Source: Pseudohalocynthiibacter aestuariivivens
GTDB taxonomy: Bacteria > Pseudomonadota > Alphaproteobacteria > Rhodobacterales > Rhodobacteraceae
Assembly: GCF_011040495.1 (NCBI RefSeq)
Contig: NZ_CP049037.1
Location: 2,046,001 to 2,110,000 of the forward strand
DNA length: 64,000 nucleotides
Direction: 5' to 3'
Shown here: piece after piece, positions 44,936 through 55,746 of the stretch
Layout: each line of letters opens with the position of its first letter
Numbering within the stretch: position 1 is the first letter of the stretch
Notes under the pieces: model-generated
Database searches by the model: none
What the model was told of the DNA's origin: nothing
The model's input: only the letters and a program-made list of their open reading frames with translations
Program-made: the position numbers and the translations under genes

Positions 44936-45622
44936 ATGCTGAATACCGCCAAAACCGCCCTAGCCGCGATTCTCTTGCTCGCCAGCCCCGCCGCTGCCGA
45001 GATTGAGCTAAGCCTGTATCTGGGCGTGCAAAGCGTCGATGACAGCACCGTTTCCGGCGCACTGCCCAACGGCACCGCAGTGAATCGCAAGTTCAGCTGG
45101 AAAGGCAACCCGCTGGAAAACCCATATTATTACGGTGCGCGGGCAACGTGGTGGACGGCAAACAACCTCGGATTCGGGATCGAAGGCACCCATACCAAGG
45201 CCTATGCCAGCAATGCCGATATGGCCGCGATCGGCACCAGCCGGTTTGAACTGTCGGACGGGCACAATATCATTACTGCAAACGTGCTAAAGCGGTGGCC
45301 GGATGCATTTGGCGGATCAAAATTCACGCCCTATGTCGGTGCTGGCCTCGGCATGGCCATCCCGCATGTGGATATTCAGGTCATCGGTTCGACCGGGCGC
45401 ACCTTCGATTACGAGGCAACGGGCATCGCCGCGCGCGGAATCGCCGGGATGAAATATTCTATCAATGATCGCTGGGCTCTGTTCGGCGAATATCAGGTCA
45501 CATGGTCCGACAACGACATCACCGTGGACCCCGATCCCGCCGTCCCCGGCCAAACGCCGACGAAACTGCGGACCGATCTGTTCACGCACGCGGTAAATTT
45601 CGGGGTCAGCTACAGCTTCTGA
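44936..45622 (+). CDS. outer-membrane beta-barrel protein (OmpW/lipid A-related type)
   Basis: 228 aa. Signal peptide (AKTALAAILLLASPAAAEI), eight-strand barrel pattern (YYYGARATWWTANNLGFGIEGTHTKAYA, SKFTPYVGAGLGMAIPHVDIQV, DRWALFGEYQVTWSDNDI) and a C-terminal FTHAVNFGVSYSF with terminal Phe. Similar barrels occur as OmpW-like or generic outer-membrane proteins; a precise role cannot be given. Divergent from the pet operon. Confidence 0.85.
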   Translation: MLNTAKTALAAILLLASPAAAEIELSLYLGVQSVDDSTVSGALPNGTAVNRKFSWKGNPLENPYYYGARATWWTANNLGFGIEGTHTKAYASNADMAAIGTSRFELSDGHNIITANVLKRWPDAFGGSKFTPYVGAGLGMAIPHVDIQVIGSTGRTFDYEATGIAARGIAGMKYSINDRWALFGEYQVTWSDNDITVDPDPAVPGQTPTKLRTDLFTHAVNFGVSYSF

Positions 45623-45635
45623 GCCAACCCCGACC

Positions 45636-45664
45636 AATCATTTTCTTCACCGAGGGAAATGATT
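45636..45664. terminator. possible bidirectional terminator
   Basis: Perfect arms AATCATTT / AAATGATT with a 13-nt loop between the convergent outer-membrane protein and GST genes. Position fits; stem is short. Confidence 0.4.
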
Positions 45665-45693
45665 CTAGAAATTTCGTCGAATTTTCTGCGCCG

Positions 45694-46296
45694 TCACTCG
45701 GGCGCGGTGGCCTTCATGCTCTCGCGCTCGGAAAACGCGGCGTACCACGCGGCAAGCTGCGGGCGCGAATTGCGCCAGTCGCGCGTACCATGCCGGAAAT
45801 CGAGATAGCCCAGCGCACAAGCGGTACTGATCTGGCCCATGTCTACAGGCCCGGACAGATGGCTCATCCAACGTGCCTCCAGCGCATCAAGCGCGCGATT
45901 CGCCTTGGCCCATTGGCTATCCAGCCAGCCATCGAACTGCTTCTCTTCAGGCCGAATGCGTAGCTCGTAGACCATCGAAATCGCAGCGTCGACGATCCCG
46001 TCTGCAGTCGCCTCCAGCGTCAGCACATCCCACAGCCGCGCCTCGGGATACATGCCCGCCCCCGCCTGCGCGTCAAGATAGCGACAGATCACCCGACTAT
46101 CATACAGCGCCGGCCCATCGTCACGAATGAGCGCCGGAATCTTGCCCAGCGGATTTGCCGCGGCAACCGACGGATCGGTGGTGACCGGCGTCGTGGAAAC
46201 CAGCACCACCTCGATCTTGTCGGTTTCACCGATCTCGTGCAGCAGAACCTTAACCTTGCGGCCATAAGGCGACGGAATAGCGGATAACAGCTTCAT
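45694..46296 (-). CDS. glutathione S-transferase family protein
   Basis: 200 aa. The thioredoxin-fold N-domain begins MKLLSAIPSPYGRKVKVLLHE with the SPYG/SPFARKV active-site Ser typical of bacterial GSTs; NPLGKIPALIRDDGPALYDSRVICRYLD is the cis-Pro/Glu-Ser glutathione site. The helical C-domain follows. Last of a run dapF-mtaB-paiB-like-GST on the minus strand (97-bp gap). Substrate unknown. Confidence 0.92.
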   Translation of the reverse strand: MKLLSAIPSPYGRKVKVLLHEIGETDKIEVVLVSTTPVTTDPSVAAANPLGKIPALIRDDGPALYDSRVICRYLDAQAGAGMYPEARLWDVLTLEATADGIVDAAISMVYELRIRPEEKQFDGWLDSQWAKANRALDALEARWMSHLSGPVDMGQISTACALGYLDFRHGTRDWRNSRPQLAAWYAAFSERESMKATAPE

Positions 46297-46393
46297 CTGG
46301 GGCGTTCCTTGACTAGATGTTCGCGCCGACCGTAGGACGCCCAATCGGGGCTGTCTATGCCCGGCAGGCGATGCATCGCGGACGGCGCTAGAG

Positions 46394-47017
46394 CTACTTG
46401 CCCCCTGCCCCGCGCATCAACGCCGCCAAGAGACGGGTTTCCACACCCATCCCGTATCCGTCCACATGATCTGCCGCACGCAGTCGCACCTCATCAGGTT
46501 TGTTCTGGTTCAGCTTCCATGTGCCCCACACATCCTCGACAACCATCCGGCACGGCACGATCTGGCGCATCATTCGCTCCAGCGCGTCGGGTGTCATCTT
46601 TGCCGCTTCCCAAGGGGTCTTGGGCAGCAGGCGTTGCTCAAACATCGCCGATTGCCTGTCCAGCAGGTCACGCAAACCGGATTGGGGACTCGACTCAGCC
46701 ACGCCGGTCAGATGCACCGCGACATAGTTCCATGTCGGCACCTGATCATCGGCCCCGTACCAGTCCGGGGAAATATAGCTATGCGGCCCCTGCACCGCGA
46801 GGCGGACCGATGTGGGCGATTTCAGCAATCGCGCGATCGGGTTCGAGCGAACGAGGTGAAATTCGACCGTATCCCCCGCATTGTTCAGCACAAAGGGGAT
46901 ATGACTAATCAACGGTGCACCATCTGCACACACCGCCAGCACGCCAAAACCCTGTTCGCGGGCGAAGTCCAGATTCTGTTCTTCGGTCTCAGTACGATAG
47001 ACGGGATTGGGATGCAT
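46394..47017 (-). CDS. PaiB-family FMN-binding protein
   Basis: 207 aa FMN-binding split-barrel protein of the PaiB (transcriptional regulator/protease synthase) family: MHPNPVYR start, LISHIPFVLN, HLVRSNPIARLL, YISPDWY, VPTWNYVAVHLTG and LLPKTPWEAAKM. PaiB was named for negative control of sporulation genes in Bacillus; in proteobacteria the role is unclear. Start overlaps the mtaB stop by one base (TGATG). Confidence 0.9.
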   Translation of the reverse strand: MHPNPVYRTETEEQNLDFAREQGFGVLAVCADGAPLISHIPFVLNNAGDTVEFHLVRSNPIARLLKSPTSVRLAVQGPHSYISPDWYGADDQVPTWNYVAVHLTGVAESSPQSGLRDLLDRQSAMFEQRLLPKTPWEAAKMTPDALERMMRQIVPCRMVVEDVWGTWKLNQNKPDEVRLRAADHVDGYGMGVETRLLAALMRGAGGK

Positions 47018-48267
47018 CAGGCGGCAATCAATTGGGTGTCGCTGGTGGATGCGATGTGGGCAGGCACGATGTGACCCTCGGGCTGGGCAACATCAAAATG
47101 CACCTCGGTAAACTGCTCTGTGCGACCCATATGCGGGCTCTCCATCAGGACGCGATGTACGCGACCCACCTGCCCATTCAGATGCCGCGCCACCTGCACA
47201 GCTCCTGCTGCGCGCAACCGTGCCGCGCGGTCCTTGATCGCAGGCCCATCTACCTGCGGCATACGTGCAGCAGGCGTGCCCGGACGCGGCGAATAGGGAA
47301 AAACGTGCAGCCATGTCAGATCGCATTCCTCGACCAACCGCAGGGAATTCTCAAAATGCGCCTCGGTCTCGGTCGGGAACCCGGCGATGATATCAGCACC
47401 GAATGTCATGTCAGGACGCAATTCACGCGCCTCGGTCGCAAAACGGATGGCGTCATCGCGCAAATGCCGCCGCTTCATCCGTTTCAGAATCAGGTCATCG
47501 CCGTGTTGCAGGCTCAGATGCAGATGCGGCATCAGGCGTGGCTCGGTCGCGATCGCCTGCATCAGGTTTTCATCCACCTCGATCGAATCGATCGAACTGA
47601 TCCGCAGACGTGGCAGATCGGGCACCAACCGCAGAATGCGCATCACCAGATCCCCCAGCCGCGGCGCACCAGGCAGATCCGCTCCCCAGCTTGTCAAGTC
47701 GACGCCAGTCAGCACCACCTCGTTATAGCCCGCATCGACCAGCCGCTTGATCTGATCCACCACAACGCCCGCAGGCACAGAGCGCGAATTGCCCCGCCCA
47801 TAGGGAATGATGCAGAACGTACAGCGATGATCGCAACCATTCTGAACCTGCACATAGGCACGGGACCGCGTGCCGAATCCATCGATCAGATGCCCCGCCG
47901 TTTCGGTCACCGACATGATGTCATCGACCTGCACCGGTTCGGTTCCGAAATCACCCGCCAACCCCGCCCATGTTGAGGGCTGCATTTTTTCGGTGTTGCC
48001 GATCACTGCGTCGACCTCGGGCATGTCGGCAAAGGTCTGTGGCTCTGTCTGTGCGGCACAGCCGGTCACAATCAGCTTTGCATCCGGGTTCTCGCGGCGC
48101 AGGCGACGAATATCTTTGCGCGCCTTGCGCACGGCCTCGGAGGTGACAGCGCAGGTGTTGACCACCACGGCCCCCGACAGCCCCGCAGTGGCCGCCAGTT
48201 CCTTCATCGCCTCAGTTTCATAGGCGTTCAGGCGACATCCGTGGTTGGAAAAGACAGGTACACTCAT
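47017..48267 (-). CDS. mtaB: tRNA t6A37 methylthiotransferase
   Basis: 416 aa radical-SAM methylthiotransferase that makes ms2t6A at position 37 of tRNAs decoding ANN codons. UPF0004 domain with Cys residues in [16 protein letters not shown] and VTGCAAQ (auxiliary cluster), radical-SAM motif CDHRCTFC followed by [11 protein letters not shown], and a short TRAM-like C-terminus. Start chosen from an ATGA overlap with dapF; the frame is open further upstream only through dapF. Confidence 0.94.
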   Translation of the reverse strand: MSVPVFSNHGCRLNAYETEAMKELAATAGLSGAVVVNTCAVTSEAVRKARKDIRRLRRENPDAKLIVTGCAAQTEPQTFADMPEVDAVIGNTEKMQPSTWAGLAGDFGTEPVQVDDIMSVTETAGHLIDGFGTRSRAYVQVQNGCDHRCTFCIIPYGRGNSRSVPAGVVVDQIKRLVDAGYNEVVLTGVDLTSWGADLPGAPRLGDLVMRILRLVPDLPRLRISSIDSIEVDENLMQAIATEPRLMPHLHLSLQHGDDLILKRMKRRHLRDDAIRFATEARELRPDMTFGADIIAGFPTETEAHFENSLRLVEECDLTWLHVFPYSPRPGTPAARMPQVDGPAIKDRAARLRAAGAVQVARHLNGQVGRVHRVLMESPHMGRTEQFTEVHFDVAQPEGHIVPAHIASTSDTQLIAA

Positions 48268-49097
48268 CGCGCGGCCTCGATAAATGCTGCCGTCAGCACT
48301 CCGTCGGCGACATGCATCGTCGGGCCCGTCATCCACACACCGTCGTCGCGCCAATCCACCATCAGCGTGCCACCATCCAGATCGATTCGCACCGCGCGGC
48401 CGGTCAGACCGCGTCGTGCCGCCGCAACAGCCACCGCACAGGACGACGACCCCGATGCCAGTGTGACGCCGACGCCACGTTCCCACACGCGCATACGCAA
48501 ATGATCAGTCCCGATCAGCGATGCGACCTGCACATTGGTGCGCTCGGGGAAAAGCGGATGATGCTCATAACGTCCGCCGAACTCTTGCAATGACACAGCT
48601 TCGGCATCCTCGACGAAAAATGTGCAATGCGGATTGCCCATACCCGTCGCGACCGGCGCCCCCTCAATGGGCAACTCCAGCGTGTCCATCTCCTCGGACA
48701 GCGGAATATCGCGCCAGTTCAGTTGCGGTGCGCCCATGTTCACGGATGTCAGCCCATCCCCTGCGTCGCGAGCATACAAATCACCACGCGCAGTTGTCAG
48801 GTGCAGTGCATCCTTGCCATTCTGATCCATCAGATAGCGCGCGATACAGCGCGTCGCGTTGCCACAGGCCGCAGAGGTACTGCCGTCAGAGTTATAAAAC
48901 GTCAGATGCGCGTCACCAGCCCCCGCGCTGATCACCGCCAGTTGATCGAACCCGATACCGCGATGCCGATCACCAATCGCCACAGCCAGTGCCGGCGAAA
49001 CATCAAACGCACGCGTACGCGCATCGACGACGACAAAGTCGTTGCCCAGCCCATGCATCTTCATAAAGGGCCAACTGGTATCTGCGTGCGTGTCCAT
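48264..49097 (-). CDS. dapF: diaminopimelate epimerase with altered second active-site Cys
   Basis: 277 aa. Converts LL- to meso-diaminopimelate for lysine and peptidoglycan. [13 protein letters not shown], the first catalytic Cys in [19 protein letters not shown] and ERGVGVTL are all in place. The second catalytic Cys normally lies in ACGSGACA; here the segment is ASGSSSCA, so that Cys is Ser and only the later, usually non-catalytic Cys remains. Start [16 protein letters not shown]; an ATG 33 nt later is the more usual family start. Leads the dapF-mtaB-paiB-GST gene run. Confidence 0.9.
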   Translation of the reverse strand: MDTHADTSWPFMKMHGLGNDFVVVDARTRAFDVSPALAVAIGDRHRGIGFDQLAVISAGAGDAHLTFYNSDGSTSAACGNATRCIARYLMDQNGKDALHLTTARGDLYARDAGDGLTSVNMGAPQLNWRDIPLSEEMDTLELPIEGAPVATGMGNPHCTFFVEDAEAVSLQEFGGRYEHHPLFPERTNVQVASLIGTDHLRMRVWERGVGVTLASGSSSCAVAVAAARRGLTGRAVRIDLDGGTLMVDWRDDGVWMTGPTMHVADGVLTAAFIEAAR

Positions 49098-49205
49098 CGA
49101 GGCCGCATATAAACCCCCATCCGGCGTGAATCCAGCATTGGTCTGCAATACAGGGCAGATTCGGGGTTGACCCCCCCGCGCGCACTTTCTAGATACGCCG
49201 CTAGT

Positions 49206-49281
49206 GGGCCTGTAGCTCAGTTGGTAGAGCAACTGACTTTTAATCAGTAGGTCTCCGGTTCGAACCCGGACGGGCTCACCA
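49206..49281 (+). tRNA. tRNA-Lys (anticodon TTT)
   Basis: Acceptor GGGCCTG/CGGGCTC, D arm GCTC/GAGC, anticodon stem ACTGA/TCAGT with loop CTTTTAA, T arm TCCGG-TTCGAAC-CCGGA and encoded CCA. No duplicated 3' end is visible nearby, so no element is inserted here. Confidence 0.97.
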
Positions 49282-49534
49282 CTTTTCCATACGACACGAA
49301 TACCGAGCAACCGATCGACTGAATATGGGCGCTTGGTGGCTGTTGCTGGACACCATTGCAGGACGCCACATCACACCCGGGTTCGGGTATGCTGGCGGCA
49401 TGTTCTATGAAATCGGCCTGCGACAGGGTAACGACACAGGGTACCGCGCAACGATTGCACCGGGTTTCTCCGGGTTGCAATCTGACGCGGCAACGTCTGA
49501 TGTGGTCCAAGGGGGATCAAGGGGGATCTAGATC

Positions 49535-50637
<1,103 letters not shown>

Positions 50638-50639
50638 TC

Positions 50640-51239
50640 ATGGTGCAATCGCTGAGCTATCTCAAGGAATCCGCGTCCCAGACGGCCGGGCCATTCGTCC
50701 ATATCGGGTTGGCCCCCGGCGATGCGGGCTTTGACATCTACCGCACCGAGTTGGGGCGCGACATCGCAGGCCCGAACGCACCGGGCACCCGCATCACCGT
50801 GACCGGCACCGTGACCGATGGCACCGGCGCACCCGTCAAGGACGTGCTGATCGAAGTCTGGCAGGCCGATGCCGATGGCATCTACCCCGGACAAGGCACC
50901 GTTGCGGACGGGTTTCGCGGTTGGGGACGGGTGATTCCCGATTTCGACAGCGGCATGTTTACGATCAAAACCGTGAAACCGGGACAGGTCATGGGCCGCA
51001 ACGGTCGGATGATGGCCCCGCACCTGAACCTGTGGCTGGTGGCGCGCGGCATCAACACCGGGCTGAACACACGGATGTATTTTGCCGATCAAGAGACCGC
51101 CAACGCGGCGGACCCGGTCCTGAACCTGATCGAGCAGACCCATCGCCGACAGACATTGATCGCGCAGGCAGATGGCGACAGCTATCACTTCGACATCTGC
51201 CTGCAAGGTGAGGACGAAACTGTATTTTTCGACATCTGA
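50640..51239 (+). CDS. pcaG: protocatechuate 3,4-dioxygenase alpha subunit
   Basis: 199 aa. Intradiol dioxygenase fold (SASQTAGPFVHIGLAP, ITVTGTVTDGTGAPVKDVLIEVWQADADGIYPGQ, MMAPHLNLWLVARGINTGLNTRMYF) lacking the full iron-ligand set, as expected for the alpha subunit. It pairs with PcaH in the pathway protocatechuate to 3-carboxy-cis,cis-muconate. Confidence 0.97.
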   Translation: MVQSLSYLKESASQTAGPFVHIGLAPGDAGFDIYRTELGRDIAGPNAPGTRITVTGTVTDGTGAPVKDVLIEVWQADADGIYPGQGTVADGFRGWGRVIPDFDSGMFTIKTVKPGQVMGRNGRMMAPHLNLWLVARGINTGLNTRMYFADQETANAADPVLNLIEQTHRRQTLIAQADGDSYHFDICLQGEDETVFFDI

Positions 51240-51250
51240 GGACCTCCCCC

Positions 51251-51673
51251 ATGTCAAACCCATGTATCATCTGCGTTGCAATCATCGGGTCGGCCGTGGC
51301 CAAGGCCAGCAACCCGGCAGTGCCGATCACCATCGCCGAACAGATAGAAAGTACCCAAGAGGCGTTCGAGGCTGGGGCGTCCATCGCCCATTGCCATGTC
51401 CGCGATGCGGATGGCAAAACCACGTCTGATCCGGAACGCTGCGCCCGGCTGAAGGCGGGGATTGAGGCACATTGCGCTGGCATGATCGTGCAAATGTCCA
51501 CCGGCGTGCGTTCCGGCGCGGTGCTGGAAGACAACGTGCGGCTTGCCCCCGCGAACGCGGCCCTCGTGCAGCGGGCGGCCGATCTGTGCGACAAACACGA
51601 ACGCCCCGTCGCCACATGGCAACAGGCGCGGGACATTCTGGGATTGCGGCAGGTCGCAGCACACCCGGCATGA
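51251..51673 (+). pseudogene. beta-keto acid cleavage enzyme (DUF849) with large internal deletion
   Basis: 140 codons, in frame. The first ~78 match the N-terminus of BKACE/DUF849 proteins (CIICVAIIGSAVAKASNPAVPITIAEQIESTQEAFEAGASIAHCHVRDADGK and IVQMSTG). The next stretch jumps to the C-terminal end (LEDNVRLAPANAALVQRAADLC, ERPVATWQQARDILGL). Complete members are near 300 residues, so about 150 codons of the TIM barrel, including most metal and substrate sites, are missing. The join is in frame, keeping translation toward pcaB (ATGA overlap). Probably inactive; its survival may reflect coupling. Confidence 0.85.
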
Positions 51674-52728
51674 GCAGCGTTTTCAATCACCCGTGGCTGG
51701 GCGGCCTGTTTGACGATGCCGAGGCCGCAGCGATCTGGGCCCCCGAACGCCAGTTGTCGCATATGCTGATGTTCGAGGCCGCATTCACCCGCGCATTGGG
51801 GGCCGTCGGAACGATCTCATCTGATGTCGCCCAGACAACCGCCTCGATGATTGAACAGTTCGACACCGATATGACCGATCTGCATCACGGCACCGCGCGC
51901 GATGGCCTGCCTGTTCCGGCCCTCGTGGCGCAACTGCGGCAGGCAGCGGGCGAGAACGCCAAGGCGGTGCATACCGGCTCCACGTCGCAGGATGTGATGG
52001 ACACCGCGCTGGCCCTGTCGATACGAGAATTTAACCCCATACTATCCGAGCGGCTAAACCAACTGTCAGGAACACTGGCAGACCTGTCTCAGCGATTTGG
52101 CGAAAACCAGATCATGGGTCGCACCCGGATGCAGGCCGCGTTGTCGATCACTGTGGCGGATCGTCTGAGCACATGGGCGCAACCGCTGGACCTGCACCAT
52201 ACGCGGCTGGATCAATTGCGCCCGCGCGTCGAGTGTCTGCAACTGGGCGGTGCGGTGGGTGACCGCGCCGCCCTCACGCCGAACGCTGACGCAATGGCCG
52301 CCGACATGGCCGCGCGACTTGGTCTGACCAATCCGGGCAAGGCATGGCACGCGATGCGCGACGGGATCGTGGAATACGCGAATCTGCTATCCCTGATTAC
52401 CGGCACATTGGGCAAAATGGGGCAGGATATCAGCCTGATGGCGACACAGGGCATCGACGAAATCGCGCTCTCAGGTGGCGGCGGTTCCTCTGCCATGCCG
52501 CACAAGCAAAATCCGATTCTGGCCGAACTTCTCGTCACCCTTGCACGCTATAACGCGATGCAGGTCGCCGGAATGCATCACGCTTTGGTCCATGAACACG
52601 AACGCTCTGGTGCGGCATGGGCGCTGGAATGGATGATCTTGCCCGATATGGCCCGCGCCGCGGCGCGCAGCCTGTCCGCTGCCGCGCAGCTTTGCCAGCA
52701 GATCACACATATCGGCCAAGGCAGGTAG
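51670..52728 (+). CDS. pcaB: 3-carboxy-cis,cis-muconate cycloisomerase
   Basis: 352 aa of the fumarase/aspartase superfamily. It lactonises 3-carboxy-cis,cis-muconate to 4-carboxymuconolactone, the substrate of PcaC. HTGSTSQDVMDTAL and the signature GSSAMPHKQNP are present. Class members are often about 450 aa when they include a C-terminal domain; this one stops after the central helices (~350), as in other Rhodobacterales-type PcaB. Start MSSVFNHPWLGG overlaps the preceding stop (ATGA). Confidence 0.94.
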   Translation: MSSVFNHPWLGGLFDDAEAAAIWAPERQLSHMLMFEAAFTRALGAVGTISSDVAQTTASMIEQFDTDMTDLHHGTARDGLPVPALVAQLRQAAGENAKAVHTGSTSQDVMDTALALSIREFNPILSERLNQLSGTLADLSQRFGENQIMGRTRMQAALSITVADRLSTWAQPLDLHHTRLDQLRPRVECLQLGGAVGDRAALTPNADAMAADMAARLGLTNPGKAWHAMRDGIVEYANLLSLITGTLGKMGQDISLMATQGIDEIALSGGGGSSAMPHKQNPILAELLVTLARYNAMQVAGMHHALVHEHERSGAAWALEWMILPDMARAAARSLSAAAQLCQQITHIGQGR

Positions 52729-52795
52729 TTCCCGGCCCGTGCCATTTGTTTTCTTCCCCCCAACTTTCTAAGGTATAGCCGGGGAGAGGACACAG

Positions 52796-54523
52796 ATGCG
52801 CAGGCCACTGGCGATACTGATTTTTCTGGGCATCACCGCGTTGCTGTCTGGCGGCGCGTGGTGGCTGGGATATCGCACCAGCCTTGTGCAGGTTGCCGAC
52901 CGCGGCGCGGCCGACCTGCGCCTAGCTGCCGACCGGCTTGTAGGGCAATTGGCGCGTTATCGGCTGATCGCCGTGCGACTGGCCGATCACCCGGATGTGG
53001 TTCGGCTGGCGCAATCAGGTGACGCCAGCGGGATCGAGGCCCTCTTTCTCGACGTGGCCGACCAGAGCGGCGCGTTCGAGGTCGCCTTTTTCGCCGCCAA
53101 CGGTCAGGTCACCGCGACATCCAGTGATGGCCCGCCAATGGCACATTCCGGGGACAAACCCGCCTTTGCCCGCGCCATGACCGGCGCGCTCGGGCTGGAT
53201 CATGGTCGCGCCACCGACGGGGCAACGCGCACGTTCACCTTCATGGCCCCGGTGTTTTCGGGCACATACCCCCAAGGCGCGATTGCCGTGCGCGTCGACA
53301 TGGAGGCGGTAGAGGAGAGCGATTGGCGCGGCGCACCACAGGTCGTGTTCTTTACCGACAAGCATGATCAGGTTTTCGTCACCAATCGGTCAGAACTTCT
53401 GTTTCGCAACTTTGGTACCGGCGCTCCGGCAGACTTTGCGCCAACGACAACCCGACAGATCGGAGGGATCGAGATCTGGAGGAACGCCGCAGGCCCCTAT
53501 GTGCCGCGCCGCGCCGTTTACCGCGAACAACCATTGCCGGTTATCGGGCTGACCGGACGGGCATTGATCAGCACAGCCCCGGCAGAGCGCATCGCCGGAT
53601 TGCAGGCCGCCGTTGTCGCGGCCCTCTGTCTGGCATTTGGTGCAGTTCTGTTCCTTGTACTGGAACGCCGCCGCACGCTGGCCTTGGCCAATGCCGGGCT
53701 AGAGCAACGGGTCGCGCGCCGCACGGCTGCACTGGCCGCCGCCAACACCGCCCTGCGCCACGAAGTGACCGAACGCAAGGAAGCCGAACATGCCCTGCGC
53801 CGTGCGCAGGCCGATCTGGTACAGGCGGGCAAACTGAGCGCACTGGGCCAGATGTCCGCCGGGATCAGCCACGAGTTGAACCAGCCACTGATGGCGATCA
53901 GGTCGTTTTCCGAAAATGCCGCACTGTTTCTCGACAAGGGGCGCACGGTCGAGGCCCGCGCCAATCTGGACCGCATCGCGGACCTGTCCCGCCGCATGGC
54001 GCGGATCATCAAGAACCTGCGCGCCTTTGCCCGGCAGGAAAACGAGCCGATGACTGACGTGGACATCGTATCCGTGGTGTCGTCAGTACTGGAGATGACC
54101 GACAGCCGCCTGCGCACAGAGGGCGTGACCGTAGACTGGAGCCCGCAGCCGGGTGTGCCACCGGTCCAAGGCGGCGAGGTGCGTCTGCAACAGGTGTTGC
54201 TGAACCTTGTGACCAATGCACTGGATGCAATGGTTGACCGCACTCCCAAGCGGTTAGAGATCAACGTGACGCCCGGCATGGATCATGTCGAGGTCACAGT
54301 GCGCGACACCGGACCTGGGTTGGTTGACGCGGGCAAGATTTTCGACCCCTTCTACACCACCAAACAGGTCGGTGCCTCAGAAGAGGGCATGGGGCTGGGC
54401 CTGTCGATCTCCTACGGGCTGGTGCAAAGCTTTGGAGGCGCGATACATGGGCGAAATCATCCACAGGGCGGTGCGATCTTTACCGTGCGGCTGGCCACAT
54501 CGCGCGCAGAGGTAGCCGCATGA
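52796..54523 (+). CDS. dctB: C4-dicarboxylate sensor histidine kinase DctB
   Basis: 575 aa. A signal-anchor helix (ILIFLGITALLSGGAWWLGY, about 5-24), a periplasmic dCache-type sensing domain (about 30-265), a second helix (AAVVAALCLAFGAVLFLVLE), a coiled coil (RVARRTAALAAANTALRHEVTERKEAEHALRRAQ), HisKA with His about 358 in SAGISHELNQPLMAIRSF, and HATPase (LLNLVTNALDAM, DTGPGL, GMGLGLSISYG). Senses external dicarboxylates and phosphorylates DctD, encoded with an ATGA overlap. The TRAP genes follow. Confidence 0.94.
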   Translation: MRRPLAILIFLGITALLSGGAWWLGYRTSLVQVADRGAADLRLAADRLVGQLARYRLIAVRLADHPDVVRLAQSGDASGIEALFLDVADQSGAFEVAFFAANGQVTATSSDGPPMAHSGDKPAFARAMTGALGLDHGRATDGATRTFTFMAPVFSGTYPQGAIAVRVDMEAVEESDWRGAPQVVFFTDKHDQVFVTNRSELLFRNFGTGAPADFAPTTTRQIGGIEIWRNAAGPYVPRRAVYREQPLPVIGLTGRALISTAPAERIAGLQAAVVAALCLAFGAVLFLVLERRRTLALANAGLEQRVARRTAALAAANTALRHEVTERKEAEHALRRAQADLVQAGKLSALGQMSAGISHELNQPLMAIRSFSENAALFLDKGRTVEARANLDRIADLSRRMARIIKNLRAFARQENEPMTDVDIVSVVSSVLEMTDSRLRTEGVTVDWSPQPGVPPVQGGEVRLQQVLLNLVTNALDAMVDRTPKRLEINVTPGMDHVEVTVRDTGPGLVDAGKIFDPFYTTKQVGASEEGMGLGLSISYGLVQSFGGAIHGRNHPQGGAIFTVRLATSRAEVAA

Positions 54524-55743
54524 GAATGCCGGTTCTGGTGGTGGATGACGATATCGCCGTGCGCGAGGCTTTGGGCCAGACCCTGACGCTGGCCGATATG
54601 CAGGTGCAACTGGCCGGCAGCTATATCGAGGCCAAGGACCACATCAAACCCGGCTTTGCCGGCGTCGTGGTCAGCGACATCCGAATGCCCGGCAAGGACG
54701 GCTTTGCCTTATTGGAATACGCCCAGTCGACGGATCCTGACCTGCCAGTGATCCTGCTAACCGGCGAAGGCGATATACCGATGGCCGTGCGCGGCATGTC
54801 GGCGGGCGCTTTCAGCTTTCTCGAAAAACCATGCAGCCCGCAGGATCTGATCGTTGTGGTGGAAAAAGCCCAGCGCACTCGTGCAATGGTGCTGGAAAAC
54901 CGGGCGTTGAAAACCGCGCTCGAGACTGGCGATGCAGCCTCGCGTATGCTGATCGGTCGCTCCAAACTGGCCGAGGATTTGCGCGCGCAGGTCCGCGCCG
55001 TGGCCCGCGCAAGTACCGAGGCGCTGGTAACCGGCCCGCCCGGTGCGGGCAATGCCAAGGTCGCCGAGGTGATCCACCTGCTGTCTGCCGGATCAACCCG
55101 ACCGTTCGAAAAACGCGCCGCGGCCGCGCTGAACCCCGAGGCCCTGCACTCTGCCGCATCACAGGCTGCGGGTGGCACGCTTTTCATTGACGAGGTCGCA
55201 GCATTATCCGCCGAAACCCAGTTTGCCCTGCTCGACACATTGGAAAGCGCGCCCAGCCTGCGCGTGATCGCAGGCAGCTACCGCGATCTCAATGCCGAGG
55301 CGCATGACGGACGGTTCAATCCTGACCTCTACTATCGTCTCAGCGTGATGCATGTACGCATCCCTGCACTGCGTGAACGCCCCGAGGACATCCCGATCCT
55401 GTTCCGTCATTACCTGTCAGTCGCCTGCGAACAGGCCAACCTTCGCGAACCAGACGTCACCCCCGAGGTTATCAGCCGTCTGATGGCGCAGGACTGGCCC
55501 GGTAACGCCCGCGCACTGATGAGCGCGGCAATGCGCTATGCGCTGGGACTAGGCGGCAGTGAAACCGCCGAAGAAATGGGGCTGACCGAACAAATGGCAG
55601 CGGTCGAGCGCTCGCTGCTCGGCGCGGCACTGGAACGTCATCAGGGCAACGCAACCGAGGCGGCCCGCGCGCTCAAGCTTCCGCGCAAGACTTTTTACGA
55701 TAAACTGGCGCGCCACGGCATCAAGGCGGACCGCTTTCGCTAA
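54520..55743 (+). CDS. dctD: DctD-like response regulator lacking GAFTGA and Walker A Lys
   Basis: 407 aa. Receiver (VLVVDDDIAVREALGQ; phospho-Asp in GVVVSDIRMPGKDGFA; FLEKPCSP), a reduced AAA+ domain and a Fis-type HTH (LERHQGNATEAARALKLPRKTFYDKLARHGI). The Walker A reads TGPPGAGNAK in place of GxTGTGKE, and the ESELFGHEKGAFTGA segment that contacts sigma-54 is missing: the chain goes directly to ASQAAGGTLFIDEVAALS. Rhodobacter NtrC is a known case of such a regulator working with sigma-70 RNA polymerase, so this protein probably does likewise at the dctPQM promoter. Confidence 0.93.
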   Translation: MRMPVLVVDDDIAVREALGQTLTLADMQVQLAGSYIEAKDHIKPGFAGVVVSDIRMPGKDGFALLEYAQSTDPDLPVILLTGEGDIPMAVRGMSAGAFSFLEKPCSPQDLIVVVEKAQRTRAMVLENRALKTALETGDAASRMLIGRSKLAEDLRAQVRAVARASTEALVTGPPGAGNAKVAEVIHLLSAGSTRPFEKRAAAALNPEALHSAASQAAGGTLFIDEVAALSAETQFALLDTLESAPSLRVIAGSYRDLNAEAHDGRFNPDLYYRLSVMHVRIPALRERPEDIPILFRHYLSVACEQANLREPDVTPEVISRLMAQDWPGNARALMSAAMRYALGLGGSETAEEMGLTEQMAAVERSLLGAALERHQGNATEAARALKLPRKTFYDKLARHGIKADRFR

Positions 55744-55746
55744 GAC

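Noticed and set aside
46915..47976. 353-codon plus-strand frame
   Set aside because: Antisense to mtaB, which shows the radical-SAM and UPF0004 motifs.
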